This document shows, piece by piece, positions 55,926 through 63,610 of a stretch of DNA of 64,000 nucleotides; the first letter of the stretch is position 1, and each line of letters starts with the position of its first letter. The position numbers were made by a program, and so were the translations under genes. The stretch spans positions 558,001-622,000 of the forward strand of contig NZ_JAMBOI010000001.1 of the NCBI RefSeq assembly GCF_023715535.1. The letters run 5' to 3'. The stretch comes from Sporosarcina luteola (GTDB taxonomy: Bacteria; Bacillota; Bacilli; Bacillales_A; Planococcaceae). The notes beneath the pieces are model-generated. The model worked only from the letters and a program-made list of their open reading frames with translations, had not been told where the DNA came from and searched no databases.

Positions 55926-55974
55926 ACTATCCTCACCTTTCAATTAATGAATGTTAGTCTTATAAGCTAGTTCA

Positions 55975-57219
55975 TTAGTTTAGTGTGTATCTATCGTCCC
56001 TACTGAGCTTCGTTTGCAGTGCCAACACGGTTTCCAGTAACACGTCTGCGCCCTTTGCACAGTCTTCATAAGTTGTTTCTTCTTCCTCGCAATGACTTTT
56101 CCCGCCGATGCTTGGCACAAAAATCATTGCAGAAGGGATGAAACTCGCAATATACTGCGCATCGTGTCCCGCCCCGCTGAACATCCTATGGGAGGAATAA
56201 TCAAAGTTATTACATGCCTTTTCCACTTCATTGCAGATAGCTGCATCAAAGAATACTGTATCCCGCCCCCATAGCTTGACCGGTCGAACGCTACAACCGT
56301 TTTCCTCTGAGGCTACTCCTGCCAATACCTTCTCCACTTGAACCATTACTTCAGGACATTGATGACGTGAATCGATGGTAAACACTACCTTGTTTGGTAT
56401 GACTGTATGGATATTAGGCGTCACATGCATACGACCAAACGTGAATACAAGATTTTCGTCGATTTTGCCTAACTGCTCGTGCAAAGACGAAATCAAGCGG
56501 GATGCCACAATCATCGGGTCATTTCGCATCGACATTGGCGTCGTGCCAGCGTGATTTGATTCACCTGTTACGGTAATTTCATAGCACACCATGCCTAAAA
56601 CGCCTTCGACCACTCCAATATTAATTTGCTTTGCAGCTAACACCGGACCTTGTTCAATATGCAGCTCAATATAAGCAAGGGCCTTTGTTAAACGATTTTC
56701 TTGCTCACCTTCATAGCCGCTCGCCTGTAATGCCTCTTGGAAGGTGATGCCGTTTTTATCGGTAGAACTCAGCATTTTTTCTCTACTGAACTTGGAAGCA
56801 ATAACACCAGAACTCATCATCGCCGGATCGAAGCGGGCACCTTCTTCATTCGTAAAATTCACAAGCATTACTGGAATCTCGAGCTCAATGTCGTTATCCT
56901 TTAATGTCCGTATGGCCTCTATGCCTGTTAAAATACCTAACACGCCATCAAACCTGCCGCCTTTTTCAACAGAATCCAAATGCGACCCAATTACGATTGG
57001 CGGGCAATCTTTTTTCCCCGGCAACGTCGCATAGATATTGCCCATATCATCCGTTTTGATATCCATGCCCAGCTCTTTACAAATTTCACTAAAGCAGTCC
57101 CTTGCCAAAACATCCTCTTTTGACAGGGACAGTCGGGTTACTCCCCCATTGGGAGTCGCACCGAACTGACTAAACCGTTCAACTAATGTCTGCAATCGAC
57201 CCCGATTACATGCATACAT
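55975..57219 (-). CDS. M20-family N-carbamoyl amidohydrolase (beta-ureidopropionase type)
   Basis: A 414-residue two-zinc hydrolase of the AmaB/HyuC/allantoate-amidohydrolase group: GSHLDSVEKGGRFDGVLGIL, VNFTNEEGARFDPAMMSSG, IELHIEQGPVLAAK and the C-terminal FSGAGHDAQY hold the ligands. In this operon it should cleave N-carbamoyl-beta-alanine (or its methyl analogue) to the beta-amino acid, CO2 and ammonia; family members also act on carbamoyl amino acids and allantoate. It is the first gene of the minus-strand unit. Confidence 0.9.
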   Translation of the reverse strand: MYACNRGRLQTLVERFSQFGATPNGGVTRLSLSKEDVLARDCFSEICKELGMDIKTDDMGNIYATLPGKKDCPPIVIGSHLDSVEKGGRFDGVLGILTGIEAIRTLKDNDIELEIPVMLVNFTNEEGARFDPAMMSSGVIASKFSREKMLSSTDKNGITFQEALQASGYEGEQENRLTKALAYIELHIEQGPVLAAKQINIGVVEGVLGMVCYEITVTGESNHAGTTPMSMRNDPMIVASRLISSLHEQLGKIDENLVFTFGRMHVTPNIHTVIPNKVVFTIDSRHQCPEVMVQVEKVLAGVASEENGCSVRPVKLWGRDTVFFDAAICNEVEKACNNFDYSSHRMFSGAGHDAQYIASFIPSAMIFVPSIGGKSHCEEEETTYEDCAKGADVLLETVLALQTKLSRDDRYTLN

Positions 57220-57442
57220 ATGCAAGTCCTCTCTTTCATAGATATTGAACTACCCAACACTTATAAAAACTATAAAACTAGTGTATTCGGAGGAAACGGA
57301 TATAAGACTTAAAAAATATGGCCAAGCGCATATTTATGGGATGTTCTTTATATAATAAGGTGCCGTGAGTATAACGCTGCTTTTCTAAAGAAATTGAGTA
57401 GTGGATTGATAGCATAGGATAAATGAAGGAGTGTTAAATTCA

Positions 57443-58810
57443 ATGACGAACGTAACAAGTCAAAATTGGCAAGTAAAAGATGAGCAATATGTTTGGCATG
57501 CCATGAAGCCGTACAACCCGAATGCTACGTCAATCATTCGGAAATCGGAAGGCGCTTGGGTAACGGATATTGACGGGAAGCGTTACTTGGATGCCATGTC
57601 CGGTTTATGGTGCGTGAACGTCGGCTACGGTCGGGAAGAGCTCGCTAAAGCCGCTTATGAACAATTACTGGAAAATGCCTATACACCCCTGTCCGTCGGG
57701 CACATCCCTGCCATCCAACTAAGTGAAAAGATTAGCGAATTATTAGGCGATGATTATGTTGTCTTTTACTCCAACAGCGGTTCAGAGGCGAATGAAGCCG
57801 CCTTCAAGATCGCACGCCAGTACCATCAACAAAAAGGTGACATCAATCGCTCGAAATTCATCTCACGCTATAGGGCGTACCACGGTAGTACGATGGGGGC
57901 GTTAGCGGCAACAGGGCAAGCCCAACGTAAATATAAATACGAGCCGCTAGCACCCGGCTTCATTCATGTTTCACCCCCAGATGCCTACCGTGCAAACGAA
58001 GATCATATTACAGAACCGGCTTCTCTGCCGTCTGTTCAGGCAATTGATAATGTCATGACGTGGGAAATGTCCGATACGATTGCAGGCATTATTCTCGAGC
58101 CCATTATTACGGGCGGAGGCGTGATTATGCCTCATAAGGACTATTTGCGCGGGGTAAAAGAAGTTTGTGAAAAGCATGGGGCATTGCTCATTGTAGACGA
58201 AGTCATTTGCGGTTTCGGTCGTACAGGCAAAGCATTCGGCTTCCAGAACTATGGCATTCAACCGGATATTGTCACAATGGCAAAAGGCTTAACAAGCGCA
58301 TATATGCCGTTATCAGCAACAGCAGTCCGCCGAGAAATCTACGAGGCTTTTATTGGAAGTGAGGAGTACGACTTTTTCCGGCATGTCAACACATTCGGCG
58401 GTTCTCCAGCGGCCTGTGCAGTTGCCCTCAAAAATATTGAGATCTTGGAAAGGGAAAGTTTATTCACCCGCTCAGAAGAAATAGGCGCTATTCTCCTTGC
58501 GGAACTGCAAGAACGCTTACAGGATCATCCAAATGTCGGCAATATCCGCGGGAAAGCCTTACTGATTGGGATTGAGCTTGTAAGTGACAAAAACAGCAAA
58601 GCCCCACTTGATGTAACTGCTGTCAACAATGTCATTTCCCTATGTAAGGAACAAGGGTTGATCATCGGGAAAAATGGTGTCACGGTAGCAGGTTTCAACA
58701 ATGTTTTAACACTCGCTCCACCATTAATTATTTCGTTGGCAGAAAAAGATTTGATCGTTGAAAAGCTCACACTTGCATTGCAAGAACTACTGCCACAGAG
58801 GGGGAAATGA
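57443..58810 (+). CDS. PLP-dependent omega-amino acid:pyruvate transaminase
   Basis: A 455-residue class III aminotransferase. FYSNSGSEANEAAFKIARQY binds the cofactor phosphate, YRAYHGSTMGALAATGQ is typical, LIVDEVICGFGRTGKAFGF holds the PLP Asp, and TMAKGLTSAYMPL the Schiff-base Lys. By context it converts beta-alanine (and 3-aminoisobutyrate) to malonate (or methylmalonate) semialdehyde. ATG 57443 is preceded by AAGGAG. It is divergent from the amidohydrolase, with 220 bp between them that hold promoters but no gene. Confidence 0.93.
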   Translation: MTNVTSQNWQVKDEQYVWHAMKPYNPNATSIIRKSEGAWVTDIDGKRYLDAMSGLWCVNVGYGREELAKAAYEQLLENAYTPLSVGHIPAIQLSEKISELLGDDYVVFYSNSGSEANEAAFKIARQYHQQKGDINRSKFISRYRAYHGSTMGALAATGQAQRKYKYEPLAPGFIHVSPPDAYRANEDHITEPASLPSVQAIDNVMTWEMSDTIAGIILEPIITGGGVIMPHKDYLRGVKEVCEKHGALLIVDEVICGFGRTGKAFGFQNYGIQPDIVTMAKGLTSAYMPLSATAVRREIYEAFIGSEEYDFFRHVNTFGGSPAACAVALKNIEILERESLFTRSEEIGAILLAELQERLQDHPNVGNIRGKALLIGIELVSDKNSKAPLDVTAVNNVISLCKEQGLIIGKNGVTVAGFNNVLTLAPPLIISLAEKDLIVEKLTLALQELLPQRGK

Positions 58811-58814
58811 ATGA

Positions 58815-60335
58815 ATGGTTACGAATACAGAGGTAAAAGAACTCGGACATTTTATTAATGGGGAAATCGTAGCTGGTACAAGTGGTCACTTTTCAAGTGT
58901 TTTCAATCCAAGTACAGGTGAAGTGATCGCACATGTCCCTCTTGCAACGAAAGAGGAAGTGCAAGGCGCCATTGCAACTGCTCAATCAGCCTTTCCAGCA
59001 TGGCGCGCTCTATCAGTCGGCAAACGTGTTGATATTGTCATGAAATTTCGGCAATTAATGACTGAACGTATGGATGAGCTCATCGATATCATTTGTACCG
59101 AAAGCGGGAAAACAGTCGAGGATGCGAGGGGTGAAATCACACGTGGCCTGGAATCTGTAGACTTAGCCATCAATGCCCCTCACTTAGTAAAAGGCGAGTA
59201 CTCCGTCAATGTCGGCGGAAATATTAATGCCTATTCGACAAAAGTTCCACTCGGCGTCGTTGCAGCGATTTCCCCATTCAACTTTCCAGTAATGGTGCCG
59301 CTTGCTATGACAAGTATGGCGGTCGCAGTCGGCAATTCCGTCATTTTAAAACCTTCCGAGCGTGTACCCTGTTCCGCATTGTTTTTTTCGGAGCTGTGGA
59401 AAGAAGCAGGCTTGCCCGATGGCGTTTGGACAGTCATCAATGGTGACAAGGATGCCGTCAACGAACTATTGGAAAACCCCGCCATTGAAGCCATTTCGTT
59501 TGTCGGATCCACGCCAGTCGCCGAGTATATTTACAAAACCGGCTCAAAATACGGCAAGCGCGTTACGGCATTAGGCGGCGGTAAAAACAATATGATTGTC
59601 ATGCCCGATGCAGATCTGGAACAGGCCGCAAACGCATTTTTAGGCGCTGCTTATGGTGCCGCTTCCCAACGCTGTATGGCCATTTCAACAATCATTCCCG
59701 TTGGCGAAGAAACAGCGAATAAGCTTGTAGACATACTGGCTGGAAAAATTGCAAAGTTAAAAGTGGGGCCTTACACAGATGCAGACGTTGACTTCGGACC
59801 TGTTATTACAAAGCAGTCAAAGGACGCAATCATTGGCTATATCGACCGTAGCCTAGAGGAAGGCGCTACGCTCGTATGCGATGGCCGCAACCCGGACATC
59901 GCTAAAAACTCGAACGGCTTCTATCTGGGCCCTACTCTACTCGACAACGTCAAACCCGGCATGGAAATTTATGAGCAAGAAGTATTTGGGCCTGCCCGCA
60001 ATGTCGTCCGGGTAAATTCTTTAGAGGAAGCAATCGACCTGATCAATGCGCATGAGCTCGGCAATGGTGTGACAATCTTCACGAATAACGGGGCGGCCGC
60101 ACGCAAATTCACGACAGAAATTGACGTCGGCATGGTCGGAGTAAATGTGCCCATTCCCATTCCAGTCGGTTATCATAACTTTGCTGGCTGGAAACGGTCG
60201 AGATTCGGCGAGGGGCATATGTTTGGGCCTGATCATGTCCGCTTCTTCACCAAGACCAAAACCATTTCAGAAAAGTGGTTTGAAGAAAACAGCGAATCTG
60301 CGTCAACCTTTGCTTTTCCGAGTAATGATGGCTGA
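58815..60335 (+). CDS. mmsA: CoA-acylating (methyl)malonate-semialdehyde dehydrogenase
   Basis: A 506-residue aldehyde dehydrogenase of the MmsA/IolA type. NAD-binding ISPFNFPVMVPLAM and FVGSTPVAEYIY, and the catalytic Cys in YGAASQRCMAIS, all match; EVFGPARNVVRV and the C-terminal YHNFAGWKRSRFGEGHMFG are MmsA-typical. It oxidises malonate semialdehyde to acetyl-CoA and methylmalonate semialdehyde to propionyl-CoA. It starts 4 bp after the transaminase, so the two form an operon that completes the pathway begun on the other strand. Confidence 0.94.
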   Translation: MVTNTEVKELGHFINGEIVAGTSGHFSSVFNPSTGEVIAHVPLATKEEVQGAIATAQSAFPAWRALSVGKRVDIVMKFRQLMTERMDELIDIICTESGKTVEDARGEITRGLESVDLAINAPHLVKGEYSVNVGGNINAYSTKVPLGVVAAISPFNFPVMVPLAMTSMAVAVGNSVILKPSERVPCSALFFSELWKEAGLPDGVWTVINGDKDAVNELLENPAIEAISFVGSTPVAEYIYKTGSKYGKRVTALGGGKNNMIVMPDADLEQAANAFLGAAYGAASQRCMAISTIIPVGEETANKLVDILAGKIAKLKVGPYTDADVDFGPVITKQSKDAIIGYIDRSLEEGATLVCDGRNPDIAKNSNGFYLGPTLLDNVKPGMEIYEQEVFGPARNVVRVNSLEEAIDLINAHELGNGVTIFTNNGAAARKFTTEIDVGMVGVNVPIPIPVGYHNFAGWKRSRFGEGHMFGPDHVRFFTKTKTISEKWFEENSESASTFAFPSNDG

Positions 60336-60347
60336 GGATACCAAATG

Positions 60348-60386
60348 AGCAGACCCATTAGGCCCGATGCCTAGGGTCTGTTTTTC
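60348..60386 (+). terminator. Terminator of the transaminase-mmsA operon
   Basis: CAGACCC.TTAGGC / GCCTA.GGGTCTG (60350-60356 and 60374-60380 outer arms) followed by TTTTTC. Confidence 0.9.
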
Positions 60387-60506
60387 TACGTTCTTTCAGC
60401 ATCTTCACCTTTCATATTGATTGCAAAGAAGCTAATGGATTTGCATTCTACAGAGGAGTAAATTAGGAGTGAGAAGTCAAATTCCGATTTTCGAAAGGGT
60501 AAGATT

Positions 60507-60980
60507 ATGCCAATCATCGAACACGAAATTCACATTAATGCACCTATCCATATCTGTTTTGACCTTGCCAGAAATGTTGATGTCCACACGGAAACAACGG
60601 CAAAGACGAAGGAAAAAGCCGTTGCTGGAGTGACGACTGGACTAATGGAAAACGGTGATACGGTCACTTGGGAAGCCGTCCATTTGGGAATTAAACAGAA
60701 ATTGACTGCAAAGATTATCGCGATGGATCGACCTTATCATTTCACTGATGTCATGGTGAAAGGCGCATCCCATTCTTTTACGCACACACATGAATTCATT
60801 GAAAGGGATGCGGGAACGGTTATGAAAGATACCTTTTCGTATAAATCCCCTTTTGGCTTCCTTGGGAAAATGGCAGATCGTTTATTTTTAGAACGATATA
60901 TGAGAAATTTCATTGCCGATCGGGCGAAAGAATTGAAGAAGATTGCTGAAAGAAATCAGGGGCACATCAAAACGAGCTAA
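60507..60980 (+). CDS. SRPBCC-superfamily protein
   Basis: A 157-residue helix-grip (START/polyketide cyclase-like) protein: HEIHINAPIHICFDLARNVD at the N-terminus, a central DTVTWEAVHLGIKQKLTAKI strand pair and a long C-terminal helix FLERYMRNFIADRAKELKKI. These domains bind hydrophobic ligands. The function is unknown. AAAGGG site upstream; it is followed by a small gene on the same strand. Confidence 0.88.
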   Translation: MPIIEHEIHINAPIHICFDLARNVDVHTETTAKTKEKAVAGVTTGLMENGDTVTWEAVHLGIKQKLTAKIIAMDRPYHFTDVMVKGASHSFTHTHEFIERDAGTVMKDTFSYKSPFGFLGKMADRLFLERYMRNFIADRAKELKKIAERNQGHIKTS

Positions 60981-61031
60981 CTTGACCATATTAAGAACGC
61001 AAATGCAAAAATAATATGGGAGGTTTTCATA

Positions 61032-61208
61032 ATGAAACAAGGTGCACACAGCAATTTATATTCCAATCCGAAGACACCGGGAAATCGGTCGGAAGTAAGA
61101 GAAGAGATTTCGATGGAATTGGCTGAGCTTGGCAATCTTCAACCGAATCATGAAAAGATGACACCGAACCATCGGGAGACGGCAGAAAGAGATAAATACA
61201 AAGGCTGA
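61032..61208 (+). CDS. Small hydrophilic protein, 58 residues
   Basis: ATG 61032 with GGGAGG ten bases upstream opens a 58-codon frame: MKQGAHSNLYSNPKTPGNRS, then a Glu-rich helix and NHEKMTPNHRETAERDKYKG. It is rich in Asn, Lys and Glu, without Cys or Trp, and ends at a strong terminator. Composition recalls minor spore or stress proteins of Bacillales, but I do not recognise a family. Confidence 0.65.
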   Translation: MKQGAHSNLYSNPKTPGNRSEVREEISMELAELGNLQPNHEKMTPNHRETAERDKYKG

Positions 61209-61216
61209 GTATAAAA

Positions 61217-61258
61217 AACCAAGCCGCTTGCGAATCACAGCAAGCGGCTTGATTTTTG
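61217..61258. terminator. Terminator of the 58-residue gene
   Basis: CAAGCCGCTTGC / GCAAGCGGCTTG (61220-61231 and 61240-61251) followed by ATTTTTG. Confidence 0.9.
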
Positions 61259-61263
61259 TAACA

Positions 61264-61375
61264 TTTATGATGACTTGCCTGTTTTTATGATCACCCACCC
61301 GGGGTTATAATCACTCGCCGGGATATATGATCACTCACCGGGATTTATGATCACTCACCGGGGTTTATAGGCGCT
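61264..61375. repeat. 20-bp phased array, TTATGATCACTCACCGGG core
   Basis: The A of TTATGA/TTATAA lies at 61267, 61287, 61307, 61327, 61347 and 61367, exactly 20 bp apart. Middle units share TTATGATCACTCACCGGG almost fully. It is intergenic between convergent genes, right after a terminator. Confidence 0.92.
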
Positions 61376-61387
61376 TATCGTAAAAAA

Positions 61388-62158
61388 TCAAGCCGTTTTC
61401 ATCCTACATACATACACCATCGAAACGCTCTCCGCATGCAAGTCATTCTCATCCCAATCGCCATAGACTTGAACAATTTCAAAACCATTTGCCGCTACTA
61501 ATCGTTCCATTTCTTGTGGGAATGAATAGCGGAGGGAAATGCCATCCTGCTCCTCCGCGATTAACGTATTATCCCGATAAATCCGGCGATGGGTCCGGCA
61601 ATCCGAGATCTGTGTCAAATGATCATATATATCGCGATGGTTTTCAATCACCTGATTGCCATTTTTATCGACATACTTTTCTACGTATTCATCAACAGCA
61701 GAAAGCTCCTTCAATACCGGATTTCGAGTATCGAAAATGAAAACTCCTCCATCCACTAAGTGTTCGTGTACAGATTGGAATAAAGCGTCTTGCGATTCAT
61801 TCGTTAGAAAGTGCTGAAAGGAATTTCCCGTCATGAAAGCGAGCGAACTTTTCACCGGCAAGTTCAATTTCGTGCAATCTTGCTGCGCAAATTCAATTGT
61901 TACTTCCGCTTGTTCAGCTTTCCGTCGAGCCCTTTCCAACATCCCTTCATGCAGATCTATACCAATCATTCGGAATCCGCGTTGCGCCATCGGAATCGTC
62001 AATCTACCCGTGCCGCAAGCCAATTCAATTATTGTATAGTCCTGGCTCGCCCATTTTAAGATCAGGCTCAAGTCCTTCTGGTACTTGTCATATAAATAAT
62101 CATACATTTCAGGATCGGCATATTTTTCGAGGTTTCCTTCAAATATATTTTGGGTCAT
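61388..62158 (-). CDS. Class I SAM-dependent methyltransferase
   Basis: A 256-residue methyltransferase. IELACGTGRLTIPMAQRGF is motif I for SAM, MIGIDLHEGMLERAR motif post-I, and LAFMTGNSFQHFLT and GVFIFDTRNP the following strands. The substrate is unknown. Its ATG overlaps the stop of the upstream kinase-like gene by one base, with GGAGG before it. Confidence 0.92.
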   Translation of the reverse strand: MTQNIFEGNLEKYADPEMYDYLYDKYQKDLSLILKWASQDYTIIELACGTGRLTIPMAQRGFRMIGIDLHEGMLERARRKAEQAEVTIEFAQQDCTKLNLPVKSSLAFMTGNSFQHFLTNESQDALFQSVHEHLVDGGVFIFDTRNPVLKELSAVDEYVEKYVDKNGNQVIENHRDIYDHLTQISDCRTHRRIYRDNTLIAEEQDGISLRYSFPQEMERLVAANGFEIVQVYGDWDENDLHAESVSMVYVCRMKTA

Positions 62159-62670
62159 TAATTTCCTCCTAATAGATTGCTAACAAGCAATTGATTCTTG
62201 GCCGGATCATCCCGTACAACGATCAACTTATCCAAATAAGGTTGAAGGCTCCCGTCCAGCTCTTCACGTTTCCCTTCAAACTGTTTCGTCCAGTTATACA
62301 TGTTCTGCAGCATTTGAAAATCCGGTCTATACGCACACTCTTCTACACCAATCACTTGCCTCACGTGCCTGCTCAAAATCCGGATTTTTCGTTTCCATAA
62401 AGGTGGATCCAGCCAAATGATGATGTCAGCCAAGTCCAAAAGGAGGTGATAAGACGGTCGGAATACCCCCTCTGCAATCCAGCTACCCTTTGCATCCATT
62501 TGGTGAATGACCTGCACTTGCTCTTCAGGCGTCCGCTTAATCCGCACGCCAGCCACGTTATGGTAAACAACCGAATCCAACTCAACAAAAGGCAAATCCA
62601 TTTGCTTCGACAATTCCTTTGCGTAGGTCGTTTTCCCACTTGCAACGATGCCCATGATGAAAATCTTCAT
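62158..62670 (-). CDS. P-loop kinase-like protein (FlaR/adenylate-kinase-like)
   Basis: A 170-residue NTPase. MKIFIMGIVASGKTTYAKEL is the Walker A, FVELDSVVYHN and WIAEGVFRPSYHLLLDLADI follow, and IIIWLDPP is the Walker B-like strand, the pattern of proteins annotated as DNA topology modulation protein FlaR. It probably phosphorylates a small molecule. It lies between GrpB-like and methyltransferase genes on the same strand. Confidence 0.85.
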   Translation of the reverse strand: MKIFIMGIVASGKTTYAKELSKQMDLPFVELDSVVYHNVAGVRIKRTPEEQVQVIHQMDAKGSWIAEGVFRPSYHLLLDLADIIIWLDPPLWKRKIRILSRHVRQVIGVEECAYRPDFQMLQNMYNWTKQFEGKREELDGSLQPYLDKLIVVRDDPAKNQLLVSNLLGGN

Positions 62671-62676
62671 TTCTCC

Positions 62677-63201
62677 TCAACTCCGTTTTCGGTTCTCATC
62701 CCATTCAATTGCTTCCTGTTCAATGTGAGCCGCTAATTCGGCCTTTCCATTTATGTATGATGCAATATCATAAGGAAATTGCTGCCCTAGCTTCTCTTTC
62801 AAATTCCCATATGCCTTCGCCTTCTCGGGATGCGCTCGCAGGAAGTCACGAAATGCAAGATGGCGAAAGATTTCCTGCGAGCCATCCTCGTAAATATGGA
62901 TGTGATGCGTCCGCTCATCTCCGCCTTTTTGAAAATAACGGCGCCCCGCGATTCCATTTTCGCCCTTCGCTTCGTACCCAATTCCCGCCATCTTTCCGTC
63001 ATACCGATCGATTTGCAAAATATCTTTCACGATAGGCATAATGTCAATAATCGGCTTTGCGGACAAACCGTGTACAGACGTGCTGCCGATATGGTGGATT
63101 TCGATTAATTCCACGCCAAATATCTCCTGCAATTTAGCCGCTTCCGTTTCGAACTCAAGACTCCACCCTTCCGAAAAAGGCATCACTTCCACTTTCCGCA
63201 T
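62677..63201 (-). CDS. GrpB family (UPF0157) protein
   Basis: A 174-residue protein of the GrpB/UPF0157 nucleotidyltransferase-like family: EIHHIGSTSVHGLSAKPIID is the family signature, and HIHIYEDGSQEIFRHLAFRD follows. The biochemical role is not established. It is six bases before the kinase-like gene. Confidence 0.92.
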   Translation of the reverse strand: MRKVEVMPFSEGWSLEFETEAAKLQEIFGVELIEIHHIGSTSVHGLSAKPIIDIMPIVKDILQIDRYDGKMAGIGYEAKGENGIAGRRYFQKGGDERTHHIHIYEDGSQEIFRHLAFRDFLRAHPEKAKAYGNLKEKLGQQFPYDIASYINGKAELAAHIEQEAIEWDENRKRS

Positions 63202-63222
63202 AACACATCTCCGTTCATCTGC

Positions 63223-63507
63223 TTATTGTCCGTGTTTTTTCATGCCGTAGTTCCTTAGTTGAATAATAATCATATTCATCCACGTAATGATTGGAATGAA
63301 AATTAGTAACACCATAATTCCTAAACTTCCAAATAACCCTTGAACGTTTTTAAGGAAATTATAAGCATCAATTTTATAAAGTATTAAAAATGCCGAACCT
63401 AACACGACTGCATTTAGTAAGAAAGAAAAAACGACTAACCTTGCACTACTCCATTTCCTAGGCATTACAAGGCATAGATACGTGGAAGCTATTAAAGAGG
63501 ATAACAA
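63223..63507 (-). CDS. Small three-helix membrane protein, start uncertain
   Basis: At least 94 residues with three hydrophobic segments (SLIASTYLCLV, LVVFSFLLNAVVLGSAFLIL, GIMVLLIFIPIITWMNMIII) and a basic C-terminus. The first canonical start, TTG 63507, would cut the first helix short. In-frame ATT 63537, just after AGGTGGGTGG, would complete it. I do not recognise the family. Confidence 0.6.
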   Translation of the reverse strand: MLSSLIASTYLCLVMPRKWSSARLVVFSFLLNAVVLGSAFLILYKIDAYNFLKNVQGLFGSLGIMVLLIFIPIITWMNMIIIQLRNYGMKKHGQ

Positions 63508-63562
63508 AATGACGATTACAATGGCATTTATAAAAATCCACCCACCTATCTATCGAATATCG

Positions 63563-63600
63563 CAAAAAGGCTAACAGATTGAATAATTGTTAGCCCCTCA
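63563..63600 (-). terminator. Terminator of the DinB-like gene
   Basis: On the minus strand GGCTAACA / TGTTAGCC (63588-63595 and 63569-63576) is followed by TTTTTG. Confidence 0.85.
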
Positions 63601-63610
63601 AATTGTCTCG

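Noticed and set aside
57300..57400. Sigma-54 promoter in the pyrimidine intergenic region
   Set aside because: TGGC-like and GC-like bases occur, but not at -24/-12 spacing.
4088..61373. Arrays as CRISPR loci
   Set aside because: Units are only 20-21 bp with cores of 7-18 bp and spacers of about 8 bp; no cas genes are present.
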